Made by a program: the position numbers and the translations under genes
Part shown: in pieces, positions 25,662-34,284 of the stretch
How the letters are laid out: every line of letters begins with the position of its first letter
Position numbering within the stretch: the first letter of the stretch is position 1
Assembly: GCF_900110575.1 (NCBI RefSeq)
Contig: NZ_FOEF01000026.1
Location: 1 to 64,000, forward strand
Reading direction: 5' to 3'
From: Amycolatopsis saalfeldensis
Lineage (GTDB): Bacteria > Actinomycetota > Actinomycetes > Mycobacteriales > Pseudonocardiaceae
DNA: 64,000 nt
Notes under the pieces: generated by a model
What the model saw: the letters and a program-made list of their open reading frames with translations, nothing else
Told to the model about the DNA's origin: nothing
Database searches by the model: none

Positions 25662-26288
25662 GTGAGCGATCAGGGCGACGAGGACCGGGTGCGGCGGCAG
25701 TGGGACAGCTACGCCCCGCGATACGACCGGGACATGGGGTTCTTCGAGCGGCTGCAGTTCGGCGGCGGCCGGGAATGGGTGTGCGCACAGGCCAGCGGCG
25801 AGGTGCTGGAGGTCGCAGTGGGCACCGGTCGGAACCTGGTGCACTACTCGGACGAAGTGCGACTGACCGGGATCGACTTCAGCGCGGCCATGCTGGACCG
25901 CGCGCGCCACCGCGCTGCCGAGGTGGGCCGGGAGATTGTGCTGCGGGAAGCCGACGCGCAGGCACTGCCGTTTCCGGACGCCTCGTTCGACACAGTCGTC
26001 TGCACGCTCGGGCTGTGCGGCTTTCCCGACGAGCGCGCCGCGATCGTGGAGATGCACCGGGTGCTGCGCCCCGGCGGGACACTGTTGCTGCTGGACCACA
26101 TCGGCAGCCACCACGCGCTGATCCTCTTCGGACAGCGGCTGCTGGAGAAGCTCACGGTGCGGATGCTCGGCGACTACCAGACCCGCCGTCCGCTGCCGCT
26201 GGTCGAGCAGATCGGATTCGTCGTGCAGCGGCAGGAACGGCTCAAGCTGGGCACGGTCGAGCGGCTCGCCGCGACCAAGCCCGCCTAG
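25662..26288 (+). CDS. Class I SAM-dependent methyltransferase
   Basis: A 208-residue methyltransferase. Motif I is EVAVGTGRNLVHY near residue 52, motif II is GIDFSAAML, and the post-motif region has VLRPGGTLLLLDHIGS. It resembles UbiE/phospholipid-type methyltransferases. The GTG start at 25662 has GGAGG 5 nt upstream. It is divergent from the MarR-flavoprotein pair across a shared operator, so it may act on the same chemical class. The substrate is unknown. Confidence 0.85.
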   Translation: MSDQGDEDRVRRQWDSYAPRYDRDMGFFERLQFGGGREWVCAQASGEVLEVAVGTGRNLVHYSDEVRLTGIDFSAAMLDRARHRAAEVGREIVLREADAQALPFPDASFDTVVCTLGLCGFPDERAAIVEMHRVLRPGGTLLLLDHIGSHHALILFGQRLLEKLTVRMLGDYQTRRPLPLVEQIGFVVQRQERLKLGTVERLAATKPA

Positions 26289-26300
26289 GCGCAGCGCCGG

Positions 26301-26954
26301 TCAAGTGGCGACGGGCAGGTCGGCCAGCCGCCATTCGAGCATCCCGTCAGCCAGCCGGCGAGCCGGCCGTCCCTGCGCAGCAAGCAGCCGGACGGCGTCG
26401 TGGGCGAGCACACAGTAGGCACCGCGGCAGTACGCGACCACCTCCCGATCCACCGGCAGGTCGGCCAGCCGCTCGGCAAGCTCGTCCAGCGGGATCGACA
26501 CCGCGCCAGGGATGTGCCCGGCGGCGTACTCCTCGGCAGGGCGTACGTCGAGCACGGTGACCTCGCCGGAGCGGACCCGCTGCAGCAGCTCCTCGCGGGT
26601 GACATGCTCGGTATCCGGTCCGAGATAGGCAGCTTTTGCGATCTCCACGTCGGACAGGTGCCCGCCGGCCACGCTGCGCACCAAGGCGTAGAGGGAAGCG
26701 ACATCGCCACCGGCGAGCCGGTAGTGGATCTTGGTGCCCTCGCGGCGGGTCGCCACCAGGCCGGCCTGCTTGAGGGTCTGCAGGTGCGCCGAGGCGGTGC
26801 TCAGCCCCAGCTCCGCGGCCCGTGCCAGTGCCTCGACCGTGCGCTCGCCCTGCGCCAGCAGATCCAGCAGTTCCAGCCGCTTCCCGCTGCCCAGCGCCTT
26901 GCCCACGCGGGCGAACTGCTCGAACAGCGTGGTCTTGGCGGCTCGCTCACCCAT
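26301..26954 (-). CDS. ArsR-type regulator fused to a rhodanese domain
   Basis: A 217-residue two-domain protein. Residues about 10-90 form an ArsR winged helix (LGLSTASAHLQTLKQAGLVATRR). Residues about 118-212 form a rhodanese domain with active-site loop VVAYCRGAYCV, where the first Cys is the persulfide-accepting position. Proteins of this architecture are thought to sense sulfane sulfur or persulfides through that cysteine. It is divergent from a rhodanese-rich operon (27039-30834), which it likely represses. The start MGERAAK is chosen over an upstream ATG by family alignment. Confidence 0.85.
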   Translation of the reverse strand: MGERAAKTTLFEQFARVGKALGSGKRLELLDLLAQGERTVEALARAAELGLSTASAHLQTLKQAGLVATRREGTKIHYRLAGGDVASLYALVRSVAGGHLSDVEIAKAAYLGPDTEHVTREELLQRVRSGEVTVLDVRPAEEYAAGHIPGAVSIPLDELAERLADLPVDREVVAYCRGAYCVLAHDAVRLLAAQGRPARRLADGMLEWRLADLPVAT

Positions 26955-27038
26955 GGTTCTCCAATCATCCTTGGAATAGTGTAGAACAGTAGTCGCGCGG
27001 GCATCCCACCCGCTCGTCAAGAGTCAAGGAGGTGGCGG

Positions 27039-28397
27039 GTGAGCACGGTCGAGGTCGTTCCGCTCGTTGACGAAGGACTGGGCAACTCCGCCTACCTTCT
27101 GGATCTCGGCGATGGGCGCGCGATGGTGGTCGACGTCAGCCTCGACCTGCGCGCGACCTCCGCCGCCGCCCGGCGCCGCGGGTTGACGGTGGCGTTCGCC
27201 GCCGACACCCACCTGCACGCCGACTTCCTCTCCGGCGCTGGCCAGCTGTCGGCCACCGAGGGCACGCAGGTGCTGGCCTCCGCGGCCGGACACCGCGAGT
27301 TCGAGCACAACGGTCTGCGCGACGGTGACGAGGTCGATCTCGGCGGGCTGCGGTTACGAGCCCTGGGCACGCCGGGACATACCCATGAGCACCTGTCGTT
27401 CCTGCTGCTGGACGGCGACAAGCCGGTCGGAGTGTTCACCGGTGGCTCGCTGCTGGTGGGCGCGGCAGCCCGCACCGACCTCGTCTCGCCCGAGCGGACC
27501 GAGGCGCTGGCCCGCGCCCAGTACGCGTCGCTGCAACGGCTGGCCACGCTGCCGGACGACGTGGCGGTGTGGCCCACGCACGGCGCGGGCTCGTTCTGTT
27601 CCGCCCCGCCGGGCACGGAACGCACCAGCACCATCGGCCGAGAGAAAGCCACGAATCCGCTGCTGCGCGCCGCCGACGAGGACGCGTTCGTCACCGCACT
27701 GCTCGGGTCGCTGGGCAGCTTCCCGCCGTACTTCCTGCGCCTGGGCGAGATCAACCGCCGCGGACCCGACGTGCTCGATCACCCTCCGGCGCTGGCCGGC
27801 CTGAACGTCGCCCAGACGCGGTCGCTGCTCGCCCACGGCGCGCTGCTGGTGGACGCGCGACCGGTCGCGGACTTCGCCGCCGCGCACGTGCCCGGCGCAT
27901 TGTCCATCCCGCTGCGGCCGGTGTTCGCCTCCTGGCTCGGCTGGCTCGCCCCGCCCGACCGGCCGCTGATCATGCTGCGGAACGCCGATCAGGATCCGGC
28001 GGAGATCGCCTGGCAGGCCACCAAGATCGGCTACACCAACCTCGCCGGGGAACTCACCGGCGGCCTGGCCGCGTGGGTCGCCGCCGAGCAACCCACCACC
28101 ACGACCCGGCTCGTCGGGCCCGGCGACATCGACTCGCCGGTACTGGACATCCGGCAGACCCCGGAGTTCGCTGCCGGGCACCTGCCCGGTGCGCTGCATC
28201 TCGAACTCGGCGATCTGTCCAGCCGGGCGACCGAGGTGCCGCACGGGCCGCTGGTGGTGATGTGCGGGCACGGCGAACGCGCGATGGGCGCGGCCAGCCT
28301 GCTCGAACAAGCCGGCCACCGCGACCTCGCCGTGCTCACCGGCGGCCCCGACGACTGGGCCACCGCCACCGGTCACCGGCTGGAGACCGGCGCGTGA
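27039..28397 (+). CDS. MBL-fold persulfide dioxygenase-like hydrolase with two rhodanese domains
   Basis: A 452-residue protein. An N-terminal metallo-beta-lactamase-fold domain has the metal motif THLHAD at 57-62 and GTPGHTHEH at 110-118; TGGSLL replaces the usual GDTLF. Two rhodanese domains follow. The first (about 265-345) has no cysteine in its active loop (LRNADQD), and the second (about 365-445) has VVMCGHGERA with Cys. The family converts glutathione- or mycothiol-bound persulfide to sulfite. The GTG start has AAGGAGG. It is the first gene of a coupled trio with an MFS carrier and a cysteine desulfurase. Confidence 0.85.
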   Translation: MSTVEVVPLVDEGLGNSAYLLDLGDGRAMVVDVSLDLRATSAAARRRGLTVAFAADTHLHADFLSGAGQLSATEGTQVLASAAGHREFEHNGLRDGDEVDLGGLRLRALGTPGHTHEHLSFLLLDGDKPVGVFTGGSLLVGAAARTDLVSPERTEALARAQYASLQRLATLPDDVAVWPTHGAGSFCSAPPGTERTSTIGREKATNPLLRAADEDAFVTALLGSLGSFPPYFLRLGEINRRGPDVLDHPPALAGLNVAQTRSLLAHGALLVDARPVADFAAAHVPGALSIPLRPVFASWLGWLAPPDRPLIMLRNADQDPAEIAWQATKIGYTNLAGELTGGLAAWVAAEQPTTTTRLVGPGDIDSPVLDIRQTPEFAAGHLPGALHLELGDLSSRATEVPHGPLVVMCGHGERAMGAASLLEQAGHRDLAVLTGGPDDWATATGHRLETGA

Positions 28398-29677
28398 GCG
28401 TCGCCGGCGAGCTTCGGCTGGGGATCCGCGCCAACCTGGCCCAGTTCAGCCTGCTGGTCGCGGTCAACGCCCTGGTCGGCGGCGAGCTCGGGCAGGAACG
28501 CACGGTGCTGCCGCTGCTGGCCGAACAGACCTTCCACCTGACCGGCTACACCTTCCTGCTCACCTACGTGCTCGCCTTCGGCATCACCAAGGCCGCCACC
28601 AACTACGTCGCCGGCATTTTCTCCGACCGCTACGGCCGCAAGCCGGTGCTGCTGGCCGGGTGGCTGATCGCGCTCCCCGTACCGCTGATGCTGATCTGGG
28701 CGCCGTCGTGGGGCTGGGTCGTGGCCGCCAACGTGCTGCTCGGGATCAACCAGGGCCTGACCTGGTCCACCACCGTGATCATGAAGATCGACCTCGCCGG
28801 ACCGGCCCGCCGCGGCCTGGCGATGGGCCTCAACGAGGCCGCCGGATACCTCGCGGTCGCCGTCACCGCGCTGGCCACCGGGTACCTCGCCGCCCGCTAC
28901 GGGCTGCGGCCGGCGCCGTTCCTGCTCGGCCTGGCCTATGCCGCCCTCGCCCTCGGCCTGACCACGTTCGCCGTGCACGAGACCCGCGACCACGCCCGGC
29001 TCGAAGCCACCCAGCACACCGCCCGTGCCGACGGGCGCCACGACCACCTCCACGCCGACCTGACCGACAGCCAGGTCTTCGCCCACACCAGCCTGCATGA
29101 ACCCGCCCTGTCCGCGGCCAGCCAAGCCGGGATGGTCAACAACCTCAACGACGGCCTCGCCTGGGGCCTGTTCCCCATCCTGTTCGCCACCACCGGACTG
29201 CCGGTGTCCCGCATCGGGATCCTCGCCGCGCTCTACCCCGCGGTCTGGGGGCTCGGCCAGCTCGTCACCGGGCCGCTGTCGGACCGCTGGGGCCGCAAAC
29301 ACCTGATCACCGCGGGCATGGGAGTCCAAGCCGTGGCCCTTGCCCTCATCGCGGTGGCCGACACGTTCGCGGTGTGGGCAGTAGCGGCGGTGCTGCTGGG
29401 CGCCGGTACCGCCCTGGTCTATCCGACCCTGCTCGCCACGATCGGCGACGTCGCCCACCCCGCGTGGCGCGCCCGCGCGGTCGGCGTCTACCGGCTCTGG
29501 CGCGACGGTGGCTTCGCCGTCGGCGCCCTGCTCGCCGGCATCGTCGCCGACCTCTGGGGCCTGCGGGCCGCGGTGTGGGTGGTCGCCGCGATCACCGCCG
29601 TCTCCGGGCTGATCGTGGCGATCCGCATGTACGAAACACACACATCCGCTCCACTGTGGGAGAAAGGCACATCGTGA
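28394..29677 (+). CDS. MFS transporter in the rhodanese operon
   Basis: A 427-residue MFS protein with about 12 hydrophobic segments and the motif A sequences FSDRYGRKPVLLAG and LSDRWGRKHLITAG after helices 2 and 8. A His/Asp-rich central loop (DGRHDHLHADLTDSQ) lies between the halves. It starts with GTG overlapping the previous stop (GTGA) and ends overlapping the desulfurase start the same way. Its substrate may be a sulfur-containing anion or thiol, by context only. Confidence 0.83.
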   Translation: MSVAGELRLGIRANLAQFSLLVAVNALVGGELGQERTVLPLLAEQTFHLTGYTFLLTYVLAFGITKAATNYVAGIFSDRYGRKPVLLAGWLIALPVPLMLIWAPSWGWVVAANVLLGINQGLTWSTTVIMKIDLAGPARRGLAMGLNEAAGYLAVAVTALATGYLAARYGLRPAPFLLGLAYAALALGLTTFAVHETRDHARLEATQHTARADGRHDHLHADLTDSQVFAHTSLHEPALSAASQAGMVNNLNDGLAWGLFPILFATTGLPVSRIGILAALYPAVWGLGQLVTGPLSDRWGRKHLITAGMGVQAVALALIAVADTFAVWAVAAVLLGAGTALVYPTLLATIGDVAHPAWRARAVGVYRLWRDGGFAVGALLAGIVADLWGLRAAVWVVAAITAVSGLIVAIRMYETHTSAPLWEKGTS

Positions 29678-30834
29678 CCGTCCCCAGTGGACTCACCGAC
29701 GGTCCGATCTACCTCGACTACAACGCCACCACCCCGATCGACCCTGCCGTCACCGAGGCGATACTGCCGTATTTGACTGGCGGGTTCGGTAATCCCTCCA
29801 GCGACCACCACTACGGCACCGCGCCCCGCGCGGCACTGGAGCACGCCCGCGGCCAGGTCTCCGCCCTGATCGGCGCGGCCGCCGGGCGGATCGTGTTCAC
29901 CGGATCCGGGTCGGAAGCCGACAACCTCGCCATCCGCGGCGCGGTCCTGGCGGCTGGAGCCGACCGGCCGCATGTGATCACTCAGCAGACCGAGCATCCC
30001 GCCGTGCTGGCGACATATCAGGCATTGCGGCGCTGGCACGAGGTCGACGTGACCTATCTGCCGGTCGACGGTGCTGGTGTGGTCGACCCGGCCGAGTTGG
30101 CCGCCGCGTTCACCGAGCACACCGTGCTGGTGTCGATCATGGCGGCGAACAACGAAACCGGTGCGCTGCAACCGATCGCCGAACTCGCCCGCGTCACCCA
30201 CGAGCACGGCGCGGTGTTCCACTGCGACGCGGCCCAAGCGGTCGGGAAGATCCCGCTCGACGTGTCCGCGCTTGATGTGGATTTGCTGACGGTGGTCGGG
30301 CACAAGATGTACGCACCGAAAGGCATCGCCGCGCTCTATATCCGATCCGGAGTGCCTCTCGAACCGCTGATCTACGGCGGCGGGCAAGAACACGGACTGC
30401 GGGCCGGCACCGAAAACGTCGCCTTCGCCGTCGCTCTCGGCACCGCCGCGCAACTCGCCGCCGACGACCTTGCCGCAGGAGGCCGTCACCGCATCCAGCA
30501 GTTGCGGGACCGTCTCCACGACCTGCTCGTCCGCAGCCTGCCCGAGCGCGTTCTTCTCAACGGGCCCATGAGTGCGCGGCTGCCGAACACGCTCAACATC
30601 AGCATCCGCGGCATCACCGGACACAGCCTGCTCGCCGCGACACCCGATATCGCCGCGTCGACCGGATCGGCCTGCCACAGCGGTGACCATCAACCCTCGC
30701 CGGTGCTCACCGCCATGGGGCTGGACGCCGACCGGGGCCTGGCCGCGTTGCGGCTGTCGCTGGGCCGATGGAGCACCAGAGACGACGTCGACCGTGCCGC
30801 GGAGCTGATCACCGCCTCCGCACGCCGGCCGTAG
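29674..30834 (+). CDS. Cysteine desulfurase (NifS/IscS type, PLP-dependent)
   Basis: A 386-residue class V aminotransferase-fold enzyme. It has YLDYNATTPIDP at the N-terminus, the PLP lysine in VVGHKMYAPKG near residue 207, and the catalytic cysteine loop STGSACHSGDH near residue 330. It releases sulfur from cysteine as enzyme-bound persulfide. The GTG start overlaps the transporter stop (GTGA). Together with the persulfide hydrolase and rhodanese domains it suggests a pathway that makes and consumes protein-bound sulfane sulfur rather than general Fe-S assembly. Confidence 0.9.
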   Translation: MTVPSGLTDGPIYLDYNATTPIDPAVTEAILPYLTGGFGNPSSDHHYGTAPRAALEHARGQVSALIGAAAGRIVFTGSGSEADNLAIRGAVLAAGADRPHVITQQTEHPAVLATYQALRRWHEVDVTYLPVDGAGVVDPAELAAAFTEHTVLVSIMAANNETGALQPIAELARVTHEHGAVFHCDAAQAVGKIPLDVSALDVDLLTVVGHKMYAPKGIAALYIRSGVPLEPLIYGGGQEHGLRAGTENVAFAVALGTAAQLAADDLAAGGRHRIQQLRDRLHDLLVRSLPERVLLNGPMSARLPNTLNISIRGITGHSLLAATPDIAASTGSACHSGDHQPSPVLTAMGLDADRGLAALRLSLGRWSTRDDVDRAAELITASARRP

Positions 30835-30853
30835 ACCGCGATACGGGGACGCC

Positions 30854-31984
30854 CTATGAGTGCTGGCGGACGGCCGCGTGGTGGTCCGCGCCCGCGTCAC
30901 CGCCGGGGTGGGCGTGGATGAGTGCCTCGTTCAGGCGCGGCAGCGCGTGGATCAGGCGATGTTCGGCGTCGTGGGCGATCTTGTGGGCCTGCAGCAGGGT
31001 CAGGGTCGGATCGACGTCGAGTTCCGACTCGGCGATGAGCGAGTGCCCGACCCAGCGCAGCCGGATCGTGTCCACCCCGCGAACACCGGGGGTGGCGGCG
31101 AGGGTTTGTTCGGCGGTGTCGACCAGCGCCGGGTCGACCGCGTCGAGCATCCGGGAGAAGACTTCCTTGGCCGCACCCCACAGGACTGACAGGATCGCCG
31201 TGGTGATCAGCAACCCGACGACCGGATCCGCCCACCGCCAGCCGAGCCAGGAGCCGCCGGCGGCGAGCAGGACCGCGAGGCTGGTGAACCCGTCGGTGCG
31301 GGCGTGCAGGCCGTCGGCGACCAGTGCGGCCGAACCGATCTGGCGGCCGACGGTGATGCGGTAACGAGCGACGATCTCGTTGCCGAGGAACCCGACGACC
31401 CCGGCGGCGGCGACCCAGCCGATCTCGGTCATGTCGCGAGGATTGAGCAGGCGGTCGATCGCGGTCCACGCCGCCAGCACGGCAGAGGCGAACATGACCA
31501 GCAGGATCACCAGCCCGGCCAGGTCTTCACTGCGGCCCAGGCCATAGGTGAAACGCCGGGTCGCCGCCCGGCGCCCGAGCAGGAAGGCGATCGCCAGCGG
31601 CACAGCGGTCAACGCATCGGCGAAGTTGTGCAGCGTGTCACCCAGCAACGCCACCGACCCGCTGATCAGCACCACCACCAATTGAGCGACGGCGGTGACC
31701 ATCAGACCGGCGAACGAGATCCACAACGTGCGCATGCCGCGCGCGCTGGCCTCCAGCGTGGAGTCCACGATGTCCGCACTGTCGTGGCTGTGCGGCGTCA
31801 CCGCGTGCTTGACCTGGCCCCACAGTCGCGACAGCGGACCACCGCCGACGTGACCATGCCCACGGCCGTGCCCCTCGGCGTGGCCATGTCCATGGCCGTG
31901 GCCGTGCTCACCGGTGGGCTCGTGACCGGTCTGCCGCACCGCGGCGTCCGCCTCGGGGGTGTCTTTGCTGGTGTCATCGCCCAT
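30854..31984 (-). CDS. Cation diffusion facilitator (CDF) metal efflux transporter
   Basis: A 376-residue CDF protein. The His-rich N-terminus (HGHGHGH, GHGRGHGH) could buffer metal. Six membrane segments carry the two metal-site motifs LLGDTLHNFADALTA and ADGLHARTDGFTSL (HxxxD in TM2 and TM5), and a cytosolic C-terminal dimer domain follows. It would exchange Zn2+, Co2+ or Cd2+ for protons. It is divergent from an ArsR gene, with only 21 bp between the start codons. Confidence 0.9.
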   Translation of the reverse strand: MGDDTSKDTPEADAAVRQTGHEPTGEHGHGHGHGHAEGHGRGHGHVGGGPLSRLWGQVKHAVTPHSHDSADIVDSTLEASARGMRTLWISFAGLMVTAVAQLVVVLISGSVALLGDTLHNFADALTAVPLAIAFLLGRRAATRRFTYGLGRSEDLAGLVILLVMFASAVLAAWTAIDRLLNPRDMTEIGWVAAAGVVGFLGNEIVARYRITVGRQIGSAALVADGLHARTDGFTSLAVLLAAGGSWLGWRWADPVVGLLITTAILSVLWGAAKEVFSRMLDAVDPALVDTAEQTLAATPGVRGVDTIRLRWVGHSLIAESELDVDPTLTLLQAHKIAHDAEHRLIHALPRLNEALIHAHPGGDAGADHHAAVRQHS

Positions 31985-31992
31985 GCTGAGGC

Positions 31993-32000
31993 ACTATACG
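31993..32000. promoter_or_regulatory. Overlapping divergent -10 hexamers
   Basis: Within 21 bp between the two start codons, ACTATACG holds TATACG (31995-32000, plus strand, 5 nt before the ArsR ATG) and TATAGT (31993-31998 on the minus strand, 8 nt before the CDF ATG). Both genes would be nearly leaderless and share one promoter face, so ArsR binding would block both. Confidence 0.5.
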
Positions 32001-32005
32001 TTGTT

Positions 32006-32359
32006 ATGTACGCACATGACGAGGCGGCGTCGGCGGAACACTGGCGCGACGCCACCGACGACCAGATCCACACCACCGCCGAGTTCTTCAGCATGCTCGC
32101 CGATCCCACCCGGCTGCGGCTGCTCATCGCGCTGCTCGACGCCGACCGCGACGTCACGACGCTCGCCGCGGCCGTGGCGATGGCCCGCCCCACCGTGTCG
32201 CAGCACCTGGCCAAACTCCGCCTCGCCGGACTCGTCGCCACCCGCCGCGACGGCCGCCACGCGCTCTACCGTCTGCGCGGCGGGCACGTGCGTGCCCTGC
32301 TCACCCACGCCCTGGCCCAGGCCGACCACGGCCTGCGTCAGCTCCCCGAGCACGACTGA
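32006..32359 (+). CDS. ArsR/SmtB-family metalloregulator
   Basis: A 117-residue winged-helix repressor. SMLADPTRLRLLIALLDADRDVTTLAAAVAMARPTVSQHLAKLRLAGLVATRRDG is the full ArsR core. Cysteines are absent, so metal would be bound by His/Asp residues such as the C-terminal GGHVRALLTHALAQADHGLRQL segment (the Zn/Ni/Co NmtR/CzrA type alpha5 site). It is divergent from the CDF exporter with 21 bp between starts and almost certainly regulates it. Confidence 0.88.
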   Translation: MYAHDEAASAEHWRDATDDQIHTTAEFFSMLADPTRLRLLIALLDADRDVTTLAAAVAMARPTVSQHLAKLRLAGLVATRRDGRHALYRLRGGHVRALLTHALAQADHGLRQLPEHD

Positions 32360-32380
32360 GTGGTGTGAGTAGCAGGTCGG

Positions 32381-32803
32381 TCATCGGGCGGGTCGGTCCA
32401 GGCCGGTGAGCCGGGCAACGGCGGCAAAGCCGTCGTCGGTACCGGGCCAGTGCGCACGGACCGCATCGACGCCCCCGCGGCGGACCACGCTGCGCAGCAC
32501 CGCGGTGACGATGATGGCGTCATCGGCGTACCCGAGAACGGGGATGAAGTCCGGGATCAGGTCGATCGGGAACGCGAGGTAAGCCAGCAGCAACCCCAGC
32601 CGGATACGAACACCGCGCGGCAAGGTCTTGTCAGCGACCAGCCGCCGCACGAGGCGCACCACGTCGGGCAGCACCCGCAGCGCCTCACGCAGCAGCCCGC
32701 CCCGCGGGCGGGCGATGACCAGCACGATCACCAACGCAAGCCAGGCCAGCAGCACCGCGGCGACAACGCCGACGAGCAGGTCCCACCAGAACCAGCCGGT
32801 CAC
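32381..32803 (-). CDS. DUF1232 (YkvA) membrane-associated protein
   Basis: A 140-residue protein with one hydrophobic N-terminal helix (LVGVVAAVLLAWLALVIVLVI) and the DUF1232 signature LAYLAFPIDLIPDFIPVLGYADDAII near residue 80. The family has no proven function. The GTG start at 32803 gives the compact N-terminus MTGWFWWDLL. It is convergent with the ArsR gene. Just upstream lies a decayed CDF-transporter fragment. Confidence 0.8.
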   Translation of the reverse strand: MTGWFWWDLLVGVVAAVLLAWLALVIVLVIARPRGGLLREALRVLPDVVRLVRRLVADKTLPRGVRIRLGLLLAYLAFPIDLIPDFIPVLGYADDAIIVTAVLRSVVRRGGVDAVRAHWPGTDDGFAAVARLTGLDRPAR

Positions 32804-32834
32804 GACAGATCCACCGCTCGCGACTGCGCCGGCT

Positions 32835-32903
32835 CGCCAGCCCGACCACCGGGTCGGCCCACGGCCATCCAGCCCAGGCACCGCCGACCGCGAGCAGCGC
32901 TGG
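32835..32903 (-). pseudogene. Short remnant of a second CDF transporter
   Basis: On the minus strand these bases encode ALLAVGGAWAGWPWADPVVGL, matching the CDF protein at 30854-31984 (VLLAAGGSWLGWRWADPVVGL) in about 15 of 21 positions, with no start, stop or rest of the gene around it. The 211-bp stretch 32804-33014 holds nothing else that I can identify. It is probably the trace of a deleted transporter gene. Confidence 0.6.
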
Positions 32904-33014
32904 CAGCGGACAACGCCGCCGCCCTGACCGCCTGCATGGGGATCCCTCCCAGCGCCTGAACCACAGCGGGGTGGACGGGGGTACGCGGCGTCCGCCCCTG
33001 GCGAGCCGGTGCGG

Positions 33015-33593
33015 TCACCGGCCGAGGGTGAGTTGGCGGAGGTGGTAGTCGAAGTGCTGTGTGGGAAAGCGGTACACGTCGCCCAGCGTCATGAAGTCGG
33101 CGAAGAAGGGGTCCCATCGGGTCGGGTAGTGCATGCCACGGGCTAGGTCCGCGTCGGTTTCGGTGTCGAGCCGGCGATCGAGCGCGGCCGTGGTCCGGTC
33201 GAACAGCACGCCCATGCGGTGCCGGGTGAGGACGTTCCCGCCCAGGCGGGAGCCCAGGTAGTTGACCGCGTCGAACGGCTTGGTGCCCGCGTTGAGTAGT
33301 CGCGCGTAGGCTCGACTGACGTTGCTTGGGAGCCGTCCGAAGAGGCGCACGAGGGTGAGCAGGGCGCGCATGATCAGGTAGCCGAGCAGCATGTGGAACA
33401 GCAACTGCCGGTTGGTCCAGCGCGTGCCGTTCGACGGGCGGCGCAGGTCATCGGCGGTCGCGTCGTCGAGGAGCCGGTGGAAGGTCGTACGGACTCGCTC
33501 CAGGTCCTGATGAACGGCGTGCTTGTCCACCAGTGCAGTGTCCGCCTCCGACTCCTCCGTGGCCAGCGGAGCACACGCCGCTGCGCGGGGCAT
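33015..33593 (-). CDS. DinB-superfamily protein (paralogue of 59416-59997)
   Basis: A 192-residue helical protein. GTRWTNRQLLFHMLLGYLIMRALLTLVRLFGRLP places a His in helix 2 with DinB-like metal-binding character, and the C-terminus reads MHYPTRWDPFFADFMTLGDVYRFPTQHFDYHLRQL. The ATG at 33593 is chosen. Two further features are notable: a close copy exists 26 kb away in the cadmium/arsenic region, and only 12 bp separate this start from the divergent PhoU-like gene. The role is unknown. Confidence 0.75.
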   Translation of the reverse strand: MPRAAACAPLATEESEADTALVDKHAVHQDLERVRTTFHRLLDDATADDLRRPSNGTRWTNRQLLFHMLLGYLIMRALLTLVRLFGRLPSNVSRAYARLLNAGTKPFDAVNYLGSRLGGNVLTRHRMGVLFDRTTAALDRRLDTETDADLARGMHYPTRWDPFFADFMTLGDVYRFPTQHFDYHLRQLTLGR

Positions 33594-33605
33594 TAGGCTG
33601 ATCGA

Positions 33606-34250
33606 ATGCGGGAGGCGTTTCACGGCGAGTTGGCGCAGCTGGGCGAGCAGCTCGACGCGATGTGCGGGCTGGCCGCGGAGGCGATGCGGCGTGCCACGCA
33701 GGCGCTGCTGGACACCGATCTGGCACTCGCCGAGCGGGTGGTGGCCGACGATGACGAGCTGGACCGTCACCGGGGCGCGTGCGAAGACCACGCTCAGAAG
33801 CTGCTGGCGTTGCAGGCGCCGGTCGCCGGGGACTTGCGCACCATCCTCGCCGCGCTGTACTGCGCGGAGATCATCGAGCGGATGGGAGACCTGGCCGCGC
33901 ACATCGCGGCGACCGTCCGCTTCAACCATCCCGAGCCGGCCATCCCGCCCAGCCTGCGCGACCTCTTCGCCACGCTGGGACAGCGCGCCGGAGACATGGC
34001 CATCCATCTGCGCGGTCTGATCAGCGGATTCTCTCCGGACGGATTCGCCGAGATGGATCGTCTCGATGACGCCGTTGACGCGCTTCACGCCGAGGTAATG
34101 GCCACTGTCACCGGCACGGACTGGTCCGACGGCGTACGGACGGCGACGAACGTGGCGCTGCTGGCGCGGTTTTACGAGCGGTTCGCCGACCAGGCCGTCT
34201 CGGCAGCTCGGCGCCTCGACTTCGCCACGACGGGCACGCTCCCGAACTGA
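33606..34250 (+). CDS. PhoU-like protein
   Basis: A 214-residue protein made of two PhoU-type three-helix bundles. Each carries the acidic E/D-rich metal-binding pattern (LAERVVADDDELDRHR near residue 42, and EMDRLDDAVDALHAEVM near 150), with IERMGDLAAHIAATVRF between. It would act as a cytosolic regulator of phosphate signalling or transport, but no pst genes are near. TAGGCT lies 6 nt before the ATG, as in a leaderless transcript. It is divergent from the DinB gene. Confidence 0.82.
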   Translation: MREAFHGELAQLGEQLDAMCGLAAEAMRRATQALLDTDLALAERVVADDDELDRHRGACEDHAQKLLALQAPVAGDLRTILAALYCAEIIERMGDLAAHIAATVRFNHPEPAIPPSLRDLFATLGQRAGDMAIHLRGLISGFSPDGFAEMDRLDDAVDALHAEVMATVTGTDWSDGVRTATNVALLARFYERFADQAVSAARRLDFATTGTLPN

Positions 34251-34284
34251 ACCCCGTCGCGTCCGACGCTGGTCTCGGTGCTGA

